Shown here piece by piece: positions 26,407 to 34,252 of a DNA stretch of 64,000 nucleotides. The position numbers and the translations under genes were made by a program. The DNA comes from Thiobacillus sp. Lineage in GTDB: Bacteria > Pseudomonadota > Gammaproteobacteria > Burkholderiales > Thiobacillaceae. The notes under the pieces are model-generated. The model saw nothing but the letters and a program-made list of their open reading frames with translations, was not told where the DNA came from and ran no database searches. The stretch's first letter is position 1. The number at the start of each line of letters is the position of its first letter. Location of the stretch: assembly GCA_030692355.1 (NCBI GenBank), contig JAUYCF010000012.1, positions 1 to 64,000 on the forward strand, given 5' to 3'.

Positions 26407-27755
26407 GCACGTCGTCCCGACCGAAGATGGCCCGCTATGCCTGGGGCGTGCTCGTCGTCACCGTGCTGGCGATCGCCGCCGGCTACGTCTGGGTGGCCTG
26501 GAGCAAGGGCGGCCCCGGCGACGGCCTGTATTCGCGTCTGTGGCAGCCCGACAAGGTGTTCGGCTACTGGCACCCGGCGCGTTTCTATGACTACGACGGA
26601 GACATGAGCGGCCGCTTCGAGGGCCCGCAATGCGTCGAGTGCCACGATGCACTCACCCCCGGCATCGTCGCCGACTGGCGCGCCAGCAGCCACGCCGCGC
26701 CGAAAGATGGCAAGACGGTGTACTGCGACAGCTGCCACGGCAACGACCACGCCAAGCTGCGCATGCCCGACAAGACGGTGTGCGGCGGCTGCCACGCCGC
26801 CCAGCACGCCCAGTTCCAGGACGAGCGCCGCTTCGGCTTCCCCAGCCATGCGCTGGCCATCGAGCGGGCGGTCGACGCGCCCCATTTCGTCGACAAGCCC
26901 AAGGCCGAGGTGACCGCCTGCCTGCAGTGCCATTCGGTGGCGTCCAAGTGCGACTCCTGCCACACCCGCCACCTGTTCAGCGCCGCCGAGGCGCGCCGCC
27001 CCGAAGCCTGCATCACCTGCCATTCCGGCCCGCCCCATCCGGACGACGAGACCTTCTTCGCCTCCGCCCACGGCAAGCGCTACCTGGCCGAGGGCGACCA
27101 GTGGGACTGGTCCAAGCCGCTCGCCAAAGGCAACTACAAGGCCCCCACCTGCGCCTACTGCCACATGAGCGGCGGCAAGCACCAGGTGGCCGACAAGACC
27201 ATCTGGAAATTCGGCCTGCAGGAGGTGAACCCGCTCACCTCCGGCAACCAGGTGCGGCGCAAGCAGTGGGTGGCGGTGTGCAGCGATTGCCACGACGCCG
27301 AATGGTCGCGCCAGCAGCTGGCCGGGCTGGACGCCGAGCGCAAGCGCGCCTGGCCCCTGCTCTACGCCGCCGAGCGGGAATTGAAGGGGCTGCGCAGCGA
27401 CGGCCTGCTGCATCCCACCGCCGACGAGCGCCCGCCCTATCCGCTGGACAAGCCGGGCGCGCTGTTCGCCCGCGAGCGCATCGGCTTCTTCGAGGGGCAG
27501 TCCTCCGCCTTCTACAACGTCTCGCCGATCGAGCGCGACTATTTCGAGATGTGGTACTTCGACAACCTCGGCGCCTACAAGGGCGCCGCCCACGGCGCGC
27601 CGGACGCCGTCGCGCGCGGCCATGAAAAAATGAACACGGCGCTGGAAAACATCAAGCAAAAGGCACAGACCCTGCGCCAGCAAGGCAAGCCGCCCGCCGC
27701 CGGTCTCTGGTGGGTCGAGGGCGAATACACCAGCTACAACAAGGAGCACAACTGA
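26403..27755 (+). CDS. HAO-like octaheme cytochrome c
   Basis: A 450-residue protein with one N-terminal membrane anchor (about residues 12-32) and exactly eight CXXCH sites: CVECH, CDSCH, CGGCH, CLQCH, CDSCH, CITCH, CAYCH and CSDCH. Haem spacing plus the C-terminal segment YFEMWYFDNLGAYKG place it in the hydroxylamine-oxidoreductase-like octaheme family, whose members either oxidise hydroxylamine or reduce nitrite/hydroxylamine or sulfur oxyanions. The tyrosines in that segment are candidates for the HAO crosslink but I cannot assign one. No cytochrome c554/cM552 pair is present; instead the redox partners appear to be the flanking NapH-GltD fusion and small cytochromes. Confidence 0.88.
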   Translation: MSTSSRPKMARYAWGVLVVTVLAIAAGYVWVAWSKGGPGDGLYSRLWQPDKVFGYWHPARFYDYDGDMSGRFEGPQCVECHDALTPGIVADWRASSHAAPKDGKTVYCDSCHGNDHAKLRMPDKTVCGGCHAAQHAQFQDERRFGFPSHALAIERAVDAPHFVDKPKAEVTACLQCHSVASKCDSCHTRHLFSAAEARRPEACITCHSGPPHPDDETFFASAHGKRYLAEGDQWDWSKPLAKGNYKAPTCAYCHMSGGKHQVADKTIWKFGLQEVNPLTSGNQVRRKQWVAVCSDCHDAEWSRQQLAGLDAERKRAWPLLYAAERELKGLRSDGLLHPTADERPPYPLDKPGALFARERIGFFEGQSSAFYNVSPIERDYFEMWYFDNLGAYKGAAHGAPDAVARGHEKMNTALENIKQKAQTLRQQGKPPAAGLWWVEGEYTSYNKEHN

Positions 27756-28324
27756 TGCGCCGGCTGCTCGGGATCATGCTGATGTGCATCGGCGTCAGTG
27801 CGTTCGCGCAACCGCCCGCAGGAAAATTCACCGACGCCCAGTGCATCGCCTGCCACGGCGCGGAGAGCGCGGAAGTGCACGGCTGGCGCCTGTCCAAGCA
27901 CGGCGTGCTGGTGCGGATCAGCACGCCCGGGCGCGCGCCCGGCTGCGTCGGCTGCCACACTGCAGCGGCACACCGTCCCGCCGATGCAGCGCGCATGGAC
28001 CAGACCTGCGGCCACTGCCACTCGCCGCGCTACATCGCCACCCTGCGCGCCAACGGCGAGCGCATGATCGAGGTCGGCAACATGAAGCAGCGCGAGGCGT
28101 TGCAACTCTTGACCCGCGCCCGCGGCGAATTCCCCGCCGCGGGGCTTGCCGAGATGGAGGCGCATTACGCCAGTCTGCAGAAGCACCTGCGCAACCTGCG
28201 CCTCGGCGTCGCCCACCAGTCGCCCGACTACCAGTGGTGGCACGGCCACCCCGCGCTCGACGGCGACCTGCTGCGCCTCAAGGGCGCGTACGACGATCTG
28301 CTGCGCGGGCGCGCGGCGAAATAA
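27755..28324 (+). CDS. Triheme c-type cytochrome
   Basis: Cleavable signal (MRRLLGIMLMCIGVSAFAQ) and three haem sites CIACH, CVGCH and CGHCH in the first 90 residues, then a helical tail (about 100-189) ending near HQSPDYQWWHGHPALD, a motif seen in multihaem proteins of the HAO/NrfA orbit. One-base overlap with the octaheme gene (TGATG) implies co-translation. Confidence 0.88.
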   Translation: MRRLLGIMLMCIGVSAFAQPPAGKFTDAQCIACHGAESAEVHGWRLSKHGVLVRISTPGRAPGCVGCHTAAAHRPADAARMDQTCGHCHSPRYIATLRANGERMIEVGNMKQREALQLLTRARGEFPAAGLAEMEAHYASLQKHLRNLRLGVAHQSPDYQWWHGHPALDGDLLRLKGAYDDLLRGRAAK

Positions 28325-28361
28325 AAGTAACGGATTTGCACAGCACGAACGAGGTTTGAAC

Positions 28362-29399
28362 ATGCATGAACTGGTCAAGGACTATTACGGCAACCAACTG
28401 AAAGGCAGCGCCGACCTGCGCACCTCCGCCTGCTGCGACGCCAGCCAGATGCCGGCCTGGATGAAGCCGCTGCTGGCGCGCATCCACCCCGACGTGATGG
28501 CGCGCTACTACGGCTGCGGCCTGGTCTGCCCGACGCTGCTTGATGGTTTGAAAATATTGGATCTGGGCTGCGGCTCCGGGCGCGACGTCTACGCCCTGGC
28601 GCAGCTGGTCGGCGAGCACGGCCGGGTGGTCGGCGTCGACATGACCGAGGAGCAGCTCGCCGTCGCCGAAGCCCATCGCGAACACCATCGGCAGGCCTTC
28701 GGCTTCGCCCGCGACAACGTCGAATTCCGCCTCGGCTACATCGAGCGGCTGGAGGAACTGGGATTCGAGGACGCCAGCTTCGACGTGGTGGTGTCCAACT
28801 GCGTGGTCAATCTTTCCCCCGACAAGGAAGCCGTTTTGCGTCAGGTCCACCGCCTGCTCAAGCCCGGCGGCGAGCTGTATTTTTCCGACATCTACGCCGA
28901 CCGCCGCGTGCCGTCAGAATTGCGCAACGATCCGGTGCTGTACGGCGAGTGCCTGGGCGGCGCGCTGTACTGGAACGACTTCCAGCATCTGGCCCGCCGC
29001 TGCGGCTTCGCCGACCCGCGCCTGGTGGAAGACCGCCCCATCGCCCTCACCGACCCGGCGATGGCGGCGCGGGTGGGCAACCTGCGCTTCTTCTCGGCGA
29101 CCTACCGCCTGTTCAAGCTCGATGGCCTGGAGCCCGACTGCGAGGACTACGGCCAGGCGGTGGTGTATCGCGGCGGTATCGCCGGGCAGGAAGCGAAATT
29201 CGTCCTCGACAAACACCACGCCATCGAGGCTGGCCGCGTCTTCCCGGTGTGCGGCAACACCTGGCGCATGCTCGCCGACACCCGCTTCGCGCCGCATTTC
29301 GATTTCATCGGCGACTTCTCGCGCCATTACGGCATCTTCCCCGGCTGCGGCGGCGGGCTTCCGTTCGGAGACGGGGACGCGACGTCGGCGTGCTGCTAA
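28362..29399 (+). CDS. arsM: Arsenite S-adenosylmethionine methyltransferase
   Basis: A 345-residue SAM methyltransferase: motif I DLGCGSGRD at 67-75, motif near SNCVVNLSPDK. Cysteines at the places expected for ArsM: C24/C25 region, C147 (SNCVVNL) and C197 (GECLGG); an extra CC pair ends the protein. ArsM methylates As(III) using glutathione, giving volatile or organic arsenic, and provides the first step toward arsenosugars. GAGG precedes the ATG at suitable spacing, 37 bases after the triheme gene, so it is last in the operon. An island begins immediately after its stop. Confidence 0.93.
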   Translation: MHELVKDYYGNQLKGSADLRTSACCDASQMPAWMKPLLARIHPDVMARYYGCGLVCPTLLDGLKILDLGCGSGRDVYALAQLVGEHGRVVGVDMTEEQLAVAEAHREHHRQAFGFARDNVEFRLGYIERLEELGFEDASFDVVVSNCVVNLSPDKEAVLRQVHRLLKPGGELYFSDIYADRRVPSELRNDPVLYGECLGGALYWNDFQHLARRCGFADPRLVEDRPIALTDPAMAARVGNLRFFSATYRLFKLDGLEPDCEDYGQAVVYRGGIAGQEAKFVLDKHHAIEAGRVFPVCGNTWRMLADTRFAPHFDFIGDFSRHYGIFPGCGGGLPFGDGDATSACC

Positions 29400-29594
29400 T
29401 GCTGATGGACGCCGATGGCCGGACCCGACCCAAGCGGCGGTTCGCCGGTTCGGCCACAGCCGGCAACATAATCAGACTCCCATCAACCACGAAGGCGTCT
29501 GACATGGAAACCAAGCAAACTCGGGAACCCTGGAACAAGGGCAAGCGGGTCGACCAAAAGCCACCTCTCAAACGAGAGGCTTTGGTCTCATGGC

Positions 29595-29622
29595 TTGACA
29601 AATATATAAGTACTTATATTAT
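29595..29622 (+). promoter_or_regulatory. Strong sigma-70 promoter of the toxin-antitoxin pair
   Basis: TTGACA at 29595-29600, 16 bases, TATTAT at 29617-29622 (or TATATT at 29615-29620 with 14). Unusually AT-rich for the region. Confidence 0.7.
29604..29619. promoter_or_regulatory. Perfect 16-bp palindromic operator inside the promoter
   Basis: ATATAAGTACTTATAT is a perfect palindrome occupying the spacer between -35 and -10. It is the expected binding site for the helix-turn-helix antitoxin encoded two genes on, giving autorepression. Confidence 0.65.
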
Positions 29623-29630
29623 TTGTTTTC

Positions 29631-29951
29631 ATAAAAGCGCTTAAATTCGTTGGCAGCAGTCTGGATGACCTGACGGATTTCCCGTTGGAAGCGCGACGTG
29701 AATCAGGTTTCGAGTTATGGCAGGTGCAACGCGGTCTGCACCCGTCTGACTTCAAGCCAATGCCATCCGTCGGGGCCGGGGCTTTCGAAATCCGGATTCA
29801 TGTCCTGGGCGAGTGGCGTGTCATCTACGTCGCAAAGTTCAAGAACGCCGTGTACGTCCTGCATGCCTTCCACAAGAAAACACAGAAAACCCGCAAGGAA
29901 GACATTGAACTGGCGGCACGGCGATACAAGCAGATAGGAGCAGAATCATGA
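29631..29951 (+). CDS. HigB/RelE-type toxin (phage Gp49-like family)
   Basis: Recognised by SSLDDLTDFPLEARRESGFEL, WRVIYVAKFKNAVYVLHAFHKKTQKT: the DUF891/HigB-like mRNA interferase fold, with the terminal KKTQKT basic signature. Family members start a few residues before KFVGSSL, but no ATG exists there: the in-frame choices are ATA at 29631, CTG at 29661 or 29670, and TTG at 29685. Either an unusual start is used or the start was lost when the integrase remnant was joined; 29631 is given as the homology-based end. It overlaps the antitoxin by ATGA. Toxin-first order is typical of HigBA. Confidence 0.78.
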   Translation: MKALKFVGSSLDDLTDFPLEARRESGFELWQVQRGLHPSDFKPMPSVGAGAFEIRIHVLGEWRVIYVAKFKNAVYVLHAFHKKTQKTRKEDIELAARRYKQIGAES

Positions 29952-30232
29952 AAGAGAAAATCATCCAGTCCGGCGGCAACGTATTCGCTGATCTGGGTTT
30001 CCCGCCGGAAGAGGCCGCCGTATTGTCGATGCGTGCCGACCTGATGGCGCAACTGCGCCTGGTCTTGGAAAAACGCAACTGGACGCAAGTTGAAGCGGCC
30101 CAGGCCCTGGGCATCAGCCAATCCCGCGTGTCCGACCTGATGCGCGGAAAATGGGACAAGTTCAGCCTGGATATGCTGGTGACGCTGGCTGCCCGTGCGG
30201 GCCTGCATTGCGAGTTGAGGCTGGCGGCTTGA
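29948..30232 (+). CDS. HigA/XRE-type antitoxin
   Basis: A 94-residue protein with a central helix-turn-helix: NWTQVEAAQALGISQSRVSDLMRGK. Pairs with the upstream HigB-like toxin (ATGA overlap). The C-terminal GLHCELRLAA is usual in this HigA subgroup. Likely represses its own promoter at the palindrome 29604-29619. Confidence 0.88.
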   Translation: MKEKIIQSGGNVFADLGFPPEEAAVLSMRADLMAQLRLVLEKRNWTQVEAAQALGISQSRVSDLMRGKWDKFSLDMLVTLAARAGLHCELRLAA

Positions 30233-30498
30233 AACCGTGTCCCACTTGCTCTCATGTTGCTTTGCAAGACCGCGGTGCTGCCGGGGCTGGGCTTTGCCGA
30301 TGGCCGGGTGGGTCACGTCTGCTTGTCGGCCATTGCGCCATTGGCGTCCGGGCAGTTAAGTGGCCGCTTTCGTGCGAGTTGCCGACGCGGACGCGACGTC
30401 CTGCAGGAAATGGCCACTGTTCCCAGGGGGGCACTGAATCCTGCCGGGTGATGCAATGGGTTGATCATCCTTGCGAGGGTTAGATCAATCAACATCTG

Positions 30499-32130
30499 TC
30501 AGGGCAGTAAGGGCAACCCCAACTCCTTCAGGAAAGCGTTGTGCTTGTCTTTCGCCTTGGCGATTTCCTTCTCGATAACGACCAGCTGCTGATGTACCTT
30601 TTCTAGGACAACTTCTTCTTCTGCAACTGCCGTACTGACATAGCGCGAGATGTTCAGGTTGAAATCGTTCTTCTCAATCTCTTCCATGCCCACTCGTCGC
30701 GCGTAACGCGGAACCTCTGAAGGGCGTTGCTGGTAGGTGTCGATGATCTTGCGGATATGTTCTTCCGTCAGCTGGTTCTGCCTCTTGCCCTTCTCGAAGT
30801 GCTCGGCCGCGTTGATGAAGAGCACATCATCCGGCTTCTTGCATTTCTTCAGCACAAGGATGCAGACCGGAATGCCCGTCGAGTAAAACAGGTTCGCCGG
30901 CAGCCCGATCACGGTGTCGATGTGCCCGTCTTCCAGCAGCTTGCGGCGGATGCGCTCTTCCGCGCCGCCACGGAACAGCACACCGTGCGGCAGGATGATG
31001 GCCATCACGCCGTCGTCCTTTAGGTAGTGCAGCCCGTGCAGCAGGAAGGCGAAGTCCGCCGCGCTCTTCGGCGCCACGCCGTGGTTCTTGAAGCGCATGT
31101 CTTCGCTCATGGCATCACCCAAGTCCCAGCGGTAGCTGAACGGCGGGTTGGCCACCACCGCATCAAACTGCGGCCTCTTCGCCGGGTTGGTTTCGCGCAG
31201 AAAGTCCCAGGCATTGGCGAGCGTGTCGCCGTGGTAAATCTCGAACTCGGTGTCCTTCACCCCATGCAGCAGCATGTTCATGCGCGCCAGGTTGTAGGTG
31301 GTGACGTTGTATTCCTGCCCGTAGATCTTGCCGATGGTTCCGCCCGCCTTCTTCATGCGGTGGCGCACGTTCAGCAATAGCGAGCCCGAGCCGCAGGCGA
31401 AGTCGAACACGCTTTCCAGCTTCTTGCGCGGGCCGTTCTCCGGTGCCTGGCTGTCGAGCGTCACGATGGCCGAGAGGATGCTCGATATCTGCTGCGGCGT
31501 GTAGAACTCGCCCGCCTTCTTGCCAGAGCCCGCCGCGAACTGCCCGATCAGGTACTCGTAGGCATCGCCCAGCGTGTCGGTGTCGGTCGAGAACAGCGAC
31601 ATGCCGCGCGCCAGCTCCGAGATGATTGAGCACAGCTTGGCGTTGCGATCTTCGTACTTGCGGCCCAGCTTGTCGGAGGCGAGGTTGATCTCCGAGAACA
31701 AGCCCTGGAAGTTGCTCTGGAAAGACCGTTCCTCGATGTACTTGAATCCCACTTGCAGCGTATCGAGCAACTTGTCGCTCTGCGTCTTGGCCAGGTGGAC
31801 GATGCTGCCCCACAGGTAGTCCGGCTCGATCACATAGTGCACCTTGCGGCGCATCTGCTTCTCGAACTCGGCAACGTCGCCGGCGTTCTCTTGGTACCAG
31901 ATTTGAAGCGGTGTTGTGGCGTCGATCTGTTCCATCACATCCGGAGCCACATCGGGGTAGTCCGCCCCCAGCTCTTTCCGGGCTGCCTGCTCGTAGTTAT
32001 CCGAAAGGTAGCGCAGGAACAGGAAGGACAGCATGTAATCGCGGAAATCGTCCGCGTTCATCGACCCGCGCAGCTGGTCGGCGATGTTCCAGAGGATCTT
32101 GCCCAGTTGTTTCTGGTCTTGTTCGGTCAT
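30499..32130 (-). CDS. hsdM: Type I restriction-modification methyltransferase subunit, system 1
   Basis: A 543-residue adenine-N6 methyltransferase. N-terminal HsdM helical domain, SAM motif I FDFACGSGSLLLNV, catalytic motif IV VVANPPFSY. Complete, no frame disruption. Last gene of a minus-strand operon, overlapping rhuM by ATGA. It needs HsdS for target recognition; methylated host sites protect from HsdR. Confidence 0.95.
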   Translation of the reverse strand: MTEQDQKQLGKILWNIADQLRGSMNADDFRDYMLSFLFLRYLSDNYEQAARKELGADYPDVAPDVMEQIDATTPLQIWYQENAGDVAEFEKQMRRKVHYVIEPDYLWGSIVHLAKTQSDKLLDTLQVGFKYIEERSFQSNFQGLFSEINLASDKLGRKYEDRNAKLCSIISELARGMSLFSTDTDTLGDAYEYLIGQFAAGSGKKAGEFYTPQQISSILSAIVTLDSQAPENGPRKKLESVFDFACGSGSLLLNVRHRMKKAGGTIGKIYGQEYNVTTYNLARMNMLLHGVKDTEFEIYHGDTLANAWDFLRETNPAKRPQFDAVVANPPFSYRWDLGDAMSEDMRFKNHGVAPKSAADFAFLLHGLHYLKDDGVMAIILPHGVLFRGGAEERIRRKLLEDGHIDTVIGLPANLFYSTGIPVCILVLKKCKKPDDVLFINAAEHFEKGKRQNQLTEEHIRKIIDTYQQRPSEVPRYARRVGMEEIEKNDFNLNISRYVSTAVAEEEVVLEKVHQQLVVIEKEIAKAKDKHNAFLKELGLPLLP

Positions 32131-33128
32131 GGCTTGGGGCGCTTTTTCAGCGCGTTCTCCAGTGCTTTCAGTTCGGCTTCATCCCGCTCGTCGGCCTGAC
32201 GTGCCTCGTCCTGTTTGCGGCGTTGGTCGTAGTCCAGATAAAGCGCGTTCGTGCTGCGCTGCATCTGTTCATGGCTTACCTTGCCCGCATGCGTGAGCAC
32301 AGGAAAGCCGTTGCTACTGATGATCTGATCCACGTTCTGGCGCCAGAAGCTCATGCGGATTTCCTCGCGGTGCTTGGTGCGCAGCTCGGCCGTTTCCAGA
32401 AAGATCACCACCAGGCGGTTCAGGGTGTCGATTTCATCCTCGGTCAGGTAGTTCTTGGCGACCACGATGTCCTGCTTGCGCACCTTGGCACCTTGCCAAT
32501 GTAAGAGGCCAAAGTGGCTGTCTTCGGAGTTGGCGCGGGCCATGATCAGCTCTGCGGCCGTTTGCTGCGTCACGGCGTAGAGCAACAGGTTCTGCACCGT
32601 GGCAAAAAAAATCTGCGTCGCCTGGTCGGTCTTGTCGTAGTCGCTGCTCAAGGCAAACAGGTCGCGCACCTTTTGATAAAAGCGCTTCTCCGAGGCACGG
32701 ATGTCCCGGATGCGCGCCAGCATCTCATCGAAGTAGTCCGGACGACCATCCGGATTCTTCAGGCGCTCGTCGTCCAGCGCAAAGCCCTTGAGCAGATACT
32801 CCTTGAGCACCGTGGACGCCCAGCGGCGGAACTGCACCCCGCGCGGCGAGCGCACCCGGTAGCCCACGGCCAGAATGGCATCCAGGTTGTAGAGCTGTGT
32901 CCGGTAGCGCTTGCCGTCGGCGGCAGTTGTCAAGGATTCCTTGACAACTGCATCTTCGCTAAGCTCCCCGTCTTTAAAGATGTTCTTCAGGTGCAGCGAG
33001 ATGTTCTGCTTGGTGGCGTCGAACAGCTCGGCCATCTCCAGCTGGGTCAGCCAGACCGTTTGCTGATCGGCCCGCAGCTTGATCTGGCTGCGCCCGTCTT
33101 CGGTGGTGTAGAGGATCAACTCTGTCAT
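32127..33128 (-). CDS. rhuM: RhuM family protein
   Basis: A 333-residue protein with the RhuM N-terminus (LYTTEDGRSQIKLR, VWLTQLEMAELFDATKQNIS) and FKDGELSEDAVVKE; the middle holds a Fic/DOC-like helical part (YRVRSPRGVQFRRWA, LLHWQGAKVRKQDIVVAKNYL). First named in a Salmonella pathogenicity island, the family is now most often met inside type I restriction operons; its biochemical role is not established. Here it is nested between the PrrC-like gene and hsdM with overlaps at both ends, which argues for a fixed accessory role. Confidence 0.88.
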   Translation of the reverse strand: MTELILYTTEDGRSQIKLRADQQTVWLTQLEMAELFDATKQNISLHLKNIFKDGELSEDAVVKESLTTAADGKRYRTQLYNLDAILAVGYRVRSPRGVQFRRWASTVLKEYLLKGFALDDERLKNPDGRPDYFDEMLARIRDIRASEKRFYQKVRDLFALSSDYDKTDQATQIFFATVQNLLLYAVTQQTAAELIMARANSEDSHFGLLHWQGAKVRKQDIVVAKNYLTEDEIDTLNRLVVIFLETAELRTKHREEIRMSFWRQNVDQIISSNGFPVLTHAGKVSHEQMQRSTNALYLDYDQRRKQDEARQADERDEAELKALENALKKRPKP

Positions 33129-34249
33129 GGAAATAGCGTCGGGCTAAAGGGATGGTTGTTGAGGAACTGCCGCAGTACCCTGCCGAAGTGCTCTTTGTTC
33201 TCTGGCATCATTTCTCGCGGCTCATAAAGTGAGTAGTCGCCATGGCTCATCAGGTCGATCACCCGCTTGTATGCCGCCATCTGGTCGGGATCGGGCATGA
33301 TGCACTCTTCCCACTTGCTATAGCCAAAGAAGCTGGCGGTCTGCTCCATCACGCGGCGCATCATGTTGAAGTGATGCGTGTACACAGCGCCGGAACGTTC
33401 TGCCTGGTGCAATTCGACCAGTGATGCCAGGTGATAAAGAAAAGGAGTGCTATCCGTTTCCTGCACGGTAAAACCGCGCCCCCTCCGCTCTCGCGTCAAA
33501 AAATACTTCCGCGACTTACTCATCTCATTGCACAGCACGTTGAAGAACATTACGTGGTGAGACGAAACGACCACACGCAGCTGCCCTGGCGGATCCTTCA
33601 GCATTTGCGCAAGATGATGCGCGACCATCACCGCGTTTCCTTCGTCAAGCGAGGATATAGGGTCATCAATGTAGATATAACGTACCCACTTGTAAGCCTC
33701 CGCCTTGTCCAACACGAGTTGCACGATGGCAAGGAAAAAGCACCAGATGAAGATGTTCTCCTCCCCACGCGACGCCTTGATTGGGATGGGGTTGCCGTCC
33801 TCATCTCGTTCACGAAAGAACATCACCCCAGGCGGCAATCTCCTCTCCGTATTGTCGCTGCGATCAAACACGCGGCGGTCATAGTCGATGTAGAAGCTGT
33901 AATCGGCATATCGCTCCAAGTACTTGGCAATCTTGACTTCCATCTCAAGCTCGCGAAGCCCATTGAAGAAATTCGAATCGGTGTTGAGTTCCAGCACGCG
34001 CTGGCGATCGTTCTCCAAGTCGTTATCCCAGGTGAACAAGTCCTCCGTGAATGCGTTGAAATACAGTGTGTCACGTCTTATGACTTCCCCGTTCTCATCT
34101 ACTTGCTTACCCCAGTCTTTGAACGTCGTCGAAAGGCGCGTCTTGCCGGTGCCGTTGTAGGCGTACAGAAGGATGACCTTCTTCGCACGCAACTCTTCTC
34201 GAAAGTGTTCGGCCATCGAATTCAAATCGAAGTAAGACACATCGGGCAT
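33125..34249 (-). CDS. PrrC/RloC-like AAA_13 ATPase, candidate anticodon nuclease
   Basis: A 374-residue ABC-type ATPase. Walker A YAYNGTGKTRLS at 29-40, signature-like SRGEENIFIWCFFLA (160-174), Walker B IYIDDPISSLDEGN (192-205), H-loop VVVSSHHVMFF (227-236): the AAA_13 set shared by PrrC and RloC anticodon nucleases. In the C-terminal part R298-x3-E302 and H336 mimic in order and spacing the catalytic triad of E. coli PrrC (R320, E324, H356). PrrC is likewise encoded within a type I restriction operon and cleaves tRNA-Lys when phage disables restriction. AAA_13 ATPases without nuclease activity can also carry an R-x3-E, so this is a candidate only. Visibly lower GC than nitrate genes. Confidence 0.72.
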   Translation of the reverse strand: MPDVSYFDLNSMAEHFREELRAKKVILLYAYNGTGKTRLSTTFKDWGKQVDENGEVIRRDTLYFNAFTEDLFTWDNDLENDRQRVLELNTDSNFFNGLRELEMEVKIAKYLERYADYSFYIDYDRRVFDRSDNTERRLPPGVMFFRERDEDGNPIPIKASRGEENIFIWCFFLAIVQLVLDKAEAYKWVRYIYIDDPISSLDEGNAVMVAHHLAQMLKDPPGQLRVVVSSHHVMFFNVLCNEMSKSRKYFLTRERRGRGFTVQETDSTPFLYHLASLVELHQAERSGAVYTHHFNMMRRVMEQTASFFGYSKWEECIMPDPDQMAAYKRVIDLMSHGDYSLYEPREMMPENKEHFGRVLRQFLNNHPFSPTLFP

Positions 34250-34252
34250 GTC

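Larger units (their letters stand above)
29504..29644 (+). pseudogene. Tyrosine recombinase (integrase) N-terminal remnant
   Basis: The first 23 codons, METKQTREPWNKGK plus the residues QKPPLK, match the start of a common phage-type site-specific integrase subgroup (PWNKGK...QKPPLK). Similarity stops at about 29570 at a hairpin (CCTCTC-AAAC-GAGAGG) and the frame runs out at 29644 in the promoter of the toxin gene. This marks the left end of the restriction island; the rest of the integrase is missing. Confidence 0.6.

Noticed and set aside
29504-29644. A complete small protein instead of an integrase remnant
   Set aside because: Only the first half matches the integrase start; the tail is read through the toxin promoter.
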